Assembly (NCBI GenBank): GCA_910579125.1 | Contig: CAJTTH010000034.1 | Coordinates: 1 to 18,361 of the forward strand | Source: an uncultured Oscillospiraceae bacterium | GTDB lineage: Bacteria > Bacillota > Clostridia > Oscillospirales > Ruminococcaceae | Length of the DNA stretch: 18,361 nucleotides | Direction of reading: 5' to 3' | Part shown: in pieces, positions 13,459 to 18,361 of the stretch | Layout of the letters: the number at the start of each line of letters is the position of its first letter | Numbering within the stretch: position 1 is the stretch's first letter | Translations under genes and position numbers: made by a program | Notes under the pieces: generated by a model | Told to the model about the DNA's origin: nothing | What the model saw: only the letters and a program-made list of their open reading frames with translations | Databases searched by the model: none

Positions 13459-13968
13459 TTACCTTTTCTTGCCCTTGCCCTTAGCGGGAACTTTTGCTGC
13501 GGGAGCAGCCGCTTTCTTTTCTTCGGTTTTGGGAGCCTCTGCCTTTGCTGCGGGAGTGGATTTCTTTTCCTCGGTCTTTACGGGTGCCGTTTTCTTGTCA
13601 TCCGTCTTTTTAGCAGCAGGCTTAGAAACCGTCTTTTTGGAGGGAACAAGACACTCGAGCGCCTTGAGTTTTGCGGGGTCGCCGCTCTTTACCAGAACAG
13701 AGCCGTCGGCAAGAGCCTTGTCGAACGAAAGCTCGCCGGAGAACATCTTGTCGATTATCTCCGCGGATGCTTCAACAGCGCAGTTGTTATCTTCGTATAC
13801 ATAATGATCGACCAGAATCTTACCGTCTCTTACGGTAACATACATATCCTCATTATTATCGGAGATCAAAGAAATGGTGACCGCGACCAGATCCTCAAAC
13901 TTTTTTGCCTTTGCCGCGCTTCCCTTGAGATAACCCTCAACCTTTTTTGCCAGTTCTACGTTATTCAT
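13459..13968 (-). CDS. SCP2-like protein with Lys/Ala/Pro-rich tail
   Basis: The 169-residue product has two parts. Residues 1-108 have the length and pattern of an SCP2 sterol-carrier-like fold: an N-terminal helix, strands around MYVTVRDGKILV, a helix, then a VLVKSGDPAKLKAL ending. The assignment is tentative. Residues 109-169 are a low-complexity tail almost entirely of Lys, Ala, Pro, Thr and Glu, with TEEKK repeated and a basic end KGKGKKR, like histone H1 tails. AGGAGG lies 8-9 bases before the ATG, and a promoter and leader hairpin precede it. The tail could bind nucleic acid or acidic surfaces; the conserved part may bind a lipid or serve as a dimerisation module. Both are inference. 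Confidence 0.82.
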   Translation of the reverse strand: MNNVELAKKVEGYLKGSAAKAKKFEDLVAVTISLISDNNEDMYVTVRDGKILVDHYVYEDNNCAVEASAEIIDKMFSGELSFDKALADGSVLVKSGDPAKLKALECLVPSKKTVSKPAAKKTDDKKTAPVKTEEKKSTPAAKAEAPKTEEKKAAAPAAKVPAKGKGKKR

Positions 13969-13995
13969 ATACGTATTCCTCCTACATCAAAAGCC

Positions 13996-14037
13996 AGAGG
14001 TTAGATATACGGATCACAAAAAACACGGCTAACCTCT
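13996..14037 (-). promoter_or_regulatory. Leader hairpin upstream of the SCP2-like gene
   Basis: AGAGGTTAG (14037-14029 read leftward) and CTAACCTCT (14004-13996) form a perfect 9-bp stem with a 24-base loop containing six consecutive T. It lies inside the predicted 5' untranslated region, about 28 bases from the start codon. It may stabilise the mRNA or control translation; there is no terminator T-run after it. Confidence 0.45.
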
Positions 14038-14080
14038 ATATTAGTTTACATTTTCCGCGCAGTATTTTACTGCCATAAAA

Positions 14081-14109
14081 ATTATACCATAATACATTGC
14101 TAATTTCAA
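14081..14109 (-). promoter_or_regulatory. Promoter of the SCP2-like gene
   Basis: TTGAAA (14104-14109) and a perfect TATAAT (14081-14086) are separated by 17 bases on the minus strand, giving a leader of about 105 bases. A second possible pair, TTGACT with TATTAT, overlaps it. Confidence 0.68.
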
Positions 14110-14260
14110 TAGTCAATATTTATAAATTTACGATATTTTTAAGGGAATTTATAGAGAAATGACATAATTTTTCAGAACGCACGGATGTGTGGATAACGGA
14201 TAAAATCAATATGACGTGTCAAGAATAAATTCATATTTTATTTGTGAAAGGACGGACAGT

Positions 14261-15061
14261 ATGAAAAAGCTTTTGATCACGGCGGTTATTTTTTTATCGG
14301 CAATTTCGGGGAGCATATCGGAGAACCGCGGAAGCATTACGGTTCTCGGCGATTCCATAGCGTCGGGCTACGGACTGCGGGAGTATGTTTCGGGAAATGA
14401 TTACAGTGCTCCCGAGAGTTTTGGAAATCTTCTCGGAGCGGAAAGCCCCCGCTACGAAAATTTCGCGGTCGACGGAAGACGGTCGGACGAGCTGCTCACA
14501 GCGGTTTCGGACGAAAACGACCCGATAGTGAGGTCGGTCTCAACCGCCGATAACGTTATAATTTCTATCGGCGGCAACGATTTTCTAAAGCCGATGCTCG
14601 AAGCGATAAAAACCGCGGCGCTGACCGATACCGATTTTTTCACGTCGGTGCTGGAGGGAGACATTTCACCCGAAAGTATTTCGGGATATTCCAACAATAT
14701 TCTGCAGTCTGCGCTGACGGCGGCAAAGGCAGTTGACGTTGACAGCTCCGTAAGCAATATCCGTAGGATAGTTGAAAAAATCCTGTCATTAAATCCGGAA
14801 GCGCGGATATTTCTCCTTACGGTCTATGATCCGTTTGCGGGGAACGTTCTGCTTGCCGCCGCATCGGAGGCCGCCGAGGAAAAGCTGACCGAGCTAAACG
14901 GCGGAATAAGATCGCTCGCGGGCGCAAACGTTTATATCGCAGATATTTATGAAGAATTTAAAGGGCATGAGGCAGAGTTCACCAATATAGGCAGGCTTGA
15001 CGTTCACCCTAACGGCGCGGGGCATAACCGTATTTACGAGGTTTTATCGGAGATGATGTAA
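14261..15061 (+). CDS. Secreted SGNH/GDSL-family hydrolase
   Basis: This 266-residue protein is an SGNH-superfamily esterase or lipase, probably acting outside the membrane on acyl or acetyl esters. An N-terminal signal peptide (MKKLL then hydrophobic residues to about 16) is followed by block I GDSIASGYG with nucleophile Ser32, block II Gly72, block III GGND (104-107) and block V DVHPNGAGH with Asp247 and His249, a complete catalytic set. There is no lipobox cysteine. I start at the ATG at 14261 because it opens the signal peptide and has AAAGGA upstream. It is divergent from the SCP2-like gene; no strong promoter is visible. Substrate unknown: peptidoglycan, lipid or polysaccharide esters are all possible. 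Confidence 0.88.
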   Translation: MKKLLITAVIFLSAISGSISENRGSITVLGDSIASGYGLREYVSGNDYSAPESFGNLLGAESPRYENFAVDGRRSDELLTAVSDENDPIVRSVSTADNVIISIGGNDFLKPMLEAIKTAALTDTDFFTSVLEGDISPESISGYSNNILQSALTAAKAVDVDSSVSNIRRIVEKILSLNPEARIFLLTVYDPFAGNVLLAAASEAAEEKLTELNGGIRSLAGANVYIADIYEEFKGHEAEFTNIGRLDVHPNGAGHNRIYEVLSEMM

Positions 15062-15252
15062 ATTATAATTTATGGCGGTAACGCCGCGCTTGCCAATAGC
15101 TCGTATGCATAAACGGATTTTTTTATGTTGCTCCGTGTTTACATGGGGTTAGTTGTGATTTGTTGTGGTTTTGTTGCCTTAATGTGCTGCCGGACAGGTG
15201 CAGGAGGACATAAAAAGAAACGAAATAAAAATAAGCAAAAAAAATCAAAACC

Positions 15253-15284
15253 AAAAAAACGCCGCCTTTCGGGCGGTATTTTTT
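15253..15284. terminator. Bidirectional intrinsic terminator
   Basis: CCGCC (15262-15266) pairs with GGCGG (15272-15276) with a GU extension. A run of T follows rightward (15279-15284), and a run of A precedes it, giving seven T leftward. It probably ends the SGNH hydrolase transcript, about 200 bases after that stop codon, and insulates mreB. Confidence 0.7.
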
Positions 15285-15403
15285 GTAATCGTTTAATCGC
15301 CCAAATTGATTTTTGCTGTATTGCATATAATTGTTTTTTTCTGTTTCCGTTAAAATGCCAAAAAAAAAGCTCTAAAAATGTAAAAATTAAGATAAATATT
15401 ATA

Positions 15404-15432
15404 TTGAAAGTTGGTGAAAATAATGGTATAAT
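15404..15432 (+). promoter_or_regulatory. Promoter of the mreB operon
   Basis: TTGAAA (15404-15409) and a perfect TATAAT (15427-15432) are separated by 17 bases, about 65 bases before the mreB start codon. Confidence 0.8.
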
Positions 15433-15504
15433 TTAATTTGGTATATAGTGTGTAGAGCAATTTACTTTATATAACTAATCATTTTTATCGGAGGACAGTT
15501 TACA

Positions 15505-16524
15505 ATGTTTGGAATGAACAAGGATATCGGTATCGATCTTGGAACGGCGAATACGTTGGTTTATATGAGGGGCAAGGGAATTATAATCCGCGAACCGTCT
15601 GTTGTTGCGGTGGATAAAAAAGCGGGTCAGGTGCGCTATGTGGGTCAGGAGGCAAAGGACGTTATCGGACGTACCCCCGGCTCTATTGTTGCCGTAAGAC
15701 CGCTAAAGGACGGCGTTATCGCGGATTTCGACATGACGTCGATAATGCTCGCGCAGTTTATAAGGAAAGCGCTCAAGGGCAAAAGCAAAGCGCGCGTTAT
15801 TATCTGCATACCGTCGGGAGTTACCGAGGTAGAGCGCAGAGCAGTTAAGGAAGCGGCACAGCAGGCGGGTGCAAAGCGCGTTTCCATTATTGAGGAGCCC
15901 ATGGCGGCAGCTATCGGCGCGGGTCTGCCCGTTGCGGAGCCTATGGGCAGTATGATCGTCGATATCGGCGGCGGAACCAGCGAGGTCGCTATAATTTCGC
16001 TCGGCGGTATTGTTGCGGCACGTTCCGTAAGAGTTGCAGGCGACGAGTTTGAGTCCGCGATAATCAACTTCATCAAGAAGAAGTACAATCTTCTCATTGG
16101 CGAACGCACCGCCGAGAACATAAAGACCGGCATAGGCTCGGCGTTCAAGACGGACGATAACGAGCCCGTAATGGACATAAAGGGCAGAAACCTGCTCAAC
16201 GGTCTGCCCGAGAATATCACCATAACCTCCGAGGAGGTTCGCGAGGCTATCTCCGAGCCGTTGTCGCACGTTATCGACGCTATCAAGACCACGCTCGAAA
16301 AGTGCCCTCCCGAGCTTGCGGCGGATATTATCGAAAACGGCATTATGCTCGCGGGCGGCGGAGCGTTGCTGCGCGGACTTGACAGGCTCATTCACGAGGA
16401 GACCGGTATGCCCGTAAAGATTGCCGAGAGACCGCTCGACTGCGTTGCGGACGGCACTGGCAAGGTTCTCGAAAACATTGACAAGCTCGAGGACGTTCTC
16501 AGCGAGGACGAGATGATCTACTGA
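15505..16524 (+). CDS. mreB: Rod-shape-determining actin homologue MreB
   Basis: MreB polymerises on the inner face of the membrane and guides the elongation machinery that makes lateral cell wall. The 339-residue length is normal. The actin-fold motifs are all present: phosphate-1 IDLGTANT near the N-terminus, phosphate-2 VDIGGGTSE (about 153), and the adenosine motif LAGGGALLRGL near 290. GGAGG lies 10 bases before the ATG. The gene is first in a cluster with a small unknown gene, mreC and mreD, under the promoter at 15404-15432. In Firmicutes with several paralogues it could be called mbl or mreBH, but linkage to mreC and mreD supports mreB. Confidence 0.97.
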   Translation: MFGMNKDIGIDLGTANTLVYMRGKGIIIREPSVVAVDKKAGQVRYVGQEAKDVIGRTPGSIVAVRPLKDGVIADFDMTSIMLAQFIRKALKGKSKARVIICIPSGVTEVERRAVKEAAQQAGAKRVSIIEEPMAAAIGAGLPVAEPMGSMIVDIGGGTSEVAIISLGGIVAARSVRVAGDEFESAIINFIKKKYNLLIGERTAENIKTGIGSAFKTDDNEPVMDIKGRNLLNGLPENITITSEEVREAISEPLSHVIDAIKTTLEKCPPELAADIIENGIMLAGGGALLRGLDRLIHEETGMPVKIAERPLDCVADGTGKVLENIDKLEDVLSEDEMIY

Positions 16525-16529
16525 TAATT

Positions 16530-16835
16530 ATGACTGTAAAGCATTTGAGCGGCGGCGAGCTGTCGACCGATCCGATGCTCGCCGATTTTATCGGGTGCGA
16601 GCTGTCATGCGAGGGAATGCGCGATGATCTCAGACGGCTTATAGAGCCGGGGCATATGGTCAGCTTTGAGTACGAGTGCAATCAATATAACGTGATGTAT
16701 GACGGGATCGGCGGAACGATCGTAATAAGAGACGCGGTTCATGAAGAGCACAGCATTTCCGAATATTTTAAGAGAATATCCATGACGGCGGCAGACTTTT
16801 TGAGAATTTTGTCAACAAAATGTGGTGAACTATGA
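16530..16835 (+). CDS. Small unknown protein between mreB and mreC (101 aa)
   Basis: I do not recognise a family. The 101-residue protein is acidic to neutral, soluble, with no signal peptide or membrane span; it alternates short helices and strands, with FEYECNQYNVMYDG in the middle and a helical end. It starts 5 bases after the mreB stop, and its stop overlaps the mreC start as ATGA (16832-16835), so it lies within the operon and is coupled to mreC. Its ribosome binding site is poor, suggesting translation by re-initiation after mreB. Placement suggests an accessory role in cell elongation, which is inference. Confidence 0.78.
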   Translation: MTVKHLSGGELSTDPMLADFIGCELSCEGMRDDLRRLIEPGHMVSFEYECNQYNVMYDGIGGTIVIRDAVHEEHSISEYFKRISMTAADFLRILSTKCGEL

Positions 16836-17695
16836 AGGATTTTTTTCACAGCGTTAAATTCAGAATACTGATATGCATAGGCGCGCTGCTGCTCGGGCTT
16901 ATGACCTACGTTGCGGTGACTATCGGGACGGAGACCGCTCCCGAACAGATAATCGGCACTGTAACATACCCGTTCGTGACTGCCGCAAACGGCATTGCGG
17001 ACGGCGTTTCTGGCTTTATCAACAAACTGGTGAACGCGGATAAATACAAAACGGAAAACGACGAGCTTAACGCGAAGCTCAGCGAAATGTACAAGCAGAC
17101 AATGGACTATGAGTCGCTGCTTAAAGAAAACGAGCGGCTGCGTGAAATGCTGAAACTTAAAGAGAAACACGAGGACTTTATGTTCTCCGAGCCGTGCGAT
17201 GTGGTCGCCCATAATGCGAACGATATCTACGGAGGCTTTACGCTGAACGGCGGAAAGAATAACGGCATATCGCTTAACGACCCGATTATAACGCCGGTGG
17301 GTCTTGTCGGGAGAGTTACTTCGATAGCCGATAATTACGCGCGTGTCACTACGATATTCAGCCCGGACGTGAACGTTGGTGTGTATACCATGCGCGCAAA
17401 AACGACGGGCGTCATTGAAAACAGTCTTGACTCCGCCTCAAAGGGCTTGTGCCTTATGAGCGATATCCTCAAGGATGCGGATATCAAGGAGGGCGACATT
17501 ATTTTCACGTCGGGAAAGAGCGGACTTTTCCCCGCAGATATTATGGTGGGTACGGTAACGGAGGTCTACGACGATCCGAACGGTCTGTCAAAGCACGCGC
17601 TGATAAAGCCCGCAGAGGACGTAAAGGGCGTTACCATGGTGTCGGTCATCACGGACTTCAGCGGCAAGGGAATACCGTTTGAAATTGGAGAATAA
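16832..17695 (+). CDS. mreC: Rod-shape-determining protein MreC
   Basis: MreC is a bitopic membrane protein that links MreB inside to penicillin-binding proteins outside and can polymerise there. The 287-residue product has a short cytoplasmic N-terminus, one membrane helix (about 11-32), a coiled coil (about 68-114, rich in Glu, Lys and Leu) and a beta-rich C-terminal domain with the characteristic TPVGLVGRVTSI segment (around 153) and SGLFPADIMVGTV near the end. Its start overlaps the stop of the preceding small gene by four bases, with GGTGA just upstream. Length and architecture are normal for the family. Confidence 0.95.
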   Translation: MKDFFHSVKFRILICIGALLLGLMTYVAVTIGTETAPEQIIGTVTYPFVTAANGIADGVSGFINKLVNADKYKTENDELNAKLSEMYKQTMDYESLLKENERLREMLKLKEKHEDFMFSEPCDVVAHNANDIYGGFTLNGGKNNGISLNDPIITPVGLVGRVTSIADNYARVTTIFSPDVNVGVYTMRAKTTGVIENSLDSASKGLCLMSDILKDADIKEGDIIFTSGKSGLFPADIMVGTVTEVYDDPNGLSKHALIKPAEDVKGVTMVSVITDFSGKGIPFEIGE

Positions 17696-17706
17696 CATAT
17701 CTGCTT

Positions 17707-18306
17707 ATGAAAAAAATACCGGGAAGCAAGGCACGCTCGCGACAGGTGCTGCTGCGCGGTTTTCTGCGCTGGTTTTTGTACGCGGCGGTTTTGCTTTTAT
17801 TCTATTTGTTTATGGGAAATCCGCTTATCCGCGGATATTGCCCGCTTTTGATAATACCGCTGGCGACGGCTGTCGCAATGCGCGAGGGCGACCTTGCGGC
17901 GGGTGTTTTCGGAACGTGCTGCGGACTTATGATTGATATCGCGAACGGCGTGACTGTGGTGGGATTTTCCGCGCTGTGGCTGCTGTGCGCGTGTCCGGCT
18001 ATTTCGCTTCTGGCGAGGTTCTGGGTCAAAGGAACGTTTCTGAGCCATTTTATTATAAACGCCGCCGTTACCGCAGTCATGGCGGCTATGGATATGATCT
18101 TCCTGCACTGGATATGGGAGCGCGGAGAAAGTATGATAACGTTTACGAAAGTTATACTTCCGAGCTACGGGGGCGCGGTATTGTTCTCGGTACCGGTATG
18201 GCTGCTGGTAAAGCTGATAGTCGACAAGCTGAGACCCAAGGAGCAGCGCCGTCTGGAGGAATCCGCACAGAGCGCGGAGGAAATGGAGATCAGAGAAAAG
18301 GAATAA
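17707..18306 (+). CDS. mreD: Rod-shape-determining protein MreD
   Basis: MreD is the polytopic membrane member of the elongation complex. The 199-residue product has a basic N-terminus, about five hydrophobic segments (near 22-38, 43-58, 64-82, 84-100 and 115-135, plus one near 150-172) and a charged Glu/Lys/Arg-rich cytoplasmic tail. MreD proteins are poorly conserved, and the call rests on topology and position 11 bases after mreC. The ribosome binding site is weak: GGAG about 16 bases upstream. Slightly longer than typical members because of the charged tail. Confidence 0.87.
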   Translation: MKKIPGSKARSRQVLLRGFLRWFLYAAVLLLFYLFMGNPLIRGYCPLLIIPLATAVAMREGDLAAGVFGTCCGLMIDIANGVTVVGFSALWLLCACPAISLLARFWVKGTFLSHFIINAAVTAVMAAMDMIFLHWIWERGESMITFTKVILPSYGGAVLFSVPVWLLVKLIVDKLRPKEQRRLEESAQSAEEMEIREKE

Positions 18307-18351
18307 TTACAGTCTTACGGTGAAAAGTCAATAGGCAAAAGCACCGAAAGT

Positions 18352-18357
18352 GAGGGG
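18352..18357 (+). promoter_or_regulatory. Likely ribosome binding site of the next gene
   Basis: GAGGGG lies five bases from the end of the window, 46 bases after the mreD stop. A start codon should follow within a few bases outside the window; a penicillin-binding protein gene would be usual at this place, but nothing here shows it. Confidence 0.35.
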
Positions 18358-18361
18358 TAAA

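Larger units (their letters stand above)
15062..15504. other. AT-rich intergenic region before mreB
   Basis: This 443-base gap holds a GC-rich hairpin without T-run (GGCGG-TAA-CGCC near 15075), a bidirectional terminator at 15253-15284 and the mreB promoter. Between about 15225 and 15260 is an A-rich run. I see no convincing gene: the plus frame starting at 15125 reads through the terminator hairpin and has no ribosome binding site. Confidence 0.6.

Noticed and set aside
15125..15436. 103-codon plus-strand ORF with a hydrophobic start and Lys/Arg-rich stretch
   Set aside because: It has no ribosome binding site and reads straight through a strong terminator hairpin; the Lys-rich part is translated from the A-run flanking that terminator.
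15645..16391. 248-codon minus-strand ORF
   Set aside because: It is fully antisense to mreB, whose identity is certain.

Overview
The window reads as a chromosomal segment of a low-to-mid GC Gram-positive anaerobe of the class Clostridia, most likely an Oscillospiraceae/Ruminococcus-like gut or rumen bacterium. The grounds are strong GGAGG ribosome binding sites, consensus sigma-A promoters with 17-bp spacers, a YtrA-type GntR/ABC operon, a LytTR two-component system, a DUF362 protein and an mreBCD cluster. The lineage is an inference from gene content; there is no rRNA or other phylogenetic marker here.

Layout. Positions 1-1088 are an AT-rich, gene-poor island with diverged repeats, a long hairpin and one doubtful small ORF. 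Positions 1089-4021 (minus) hold a GntR repressor, an ABC ATPase and an ABC-2-like permease, all translationally coupled, under a consensus promoter with a likely autoregulatory operator. Positions 4044-4356 hold a terminator and two adjacent miniature mobile elements. Positions 4357-5887 (minus) hold a GH5-like glycosidase lipoprotein and a small helical protein. A back-to-back promoter pair at 5913-5977 separates these from two coupled ABC exporter half-transporters (6176-9923, plus), which are preceded by a structured leader with a terminator-like hairpin. The exporters converge on a LytTR response regulator / unknown 134-aa protein / AgrC-CitA-type kinase operon (11824-9950, minus). Then come a DUF362 gene, a 150-nt predicted small RNA with its own promoter and terminator, a second inverted copy of the 73-bp mobile element, and a gene for an SCP2-like protein with a histone-H1-like Lys/Ala/Pro tail (all minus). 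A secreted SGNH hydrolase and mreB / small unknown / mreC / mreD (plus) close the window.

How the parts may work together. The GntR-ABC operon looks self-regulated. The glycosidase and the exporter pair share a divergent promoter region. The LytTR system faces the exporter pair tail to tail and may sense or control something exported by it, but no peptide precursor is convincing. mreBCD belongs to the cell elongation machinery.

The observations I consider most worth testing are (1) the small RNA at 13066-13215 with two hairpins whose loops are complementary, (2) the 73-bp element pair with 3-bp target duplications, and (3) the attenuator-like leader of the exporter operon. All structure claims come from reading base pairing by eye, not from folding software or database searches.
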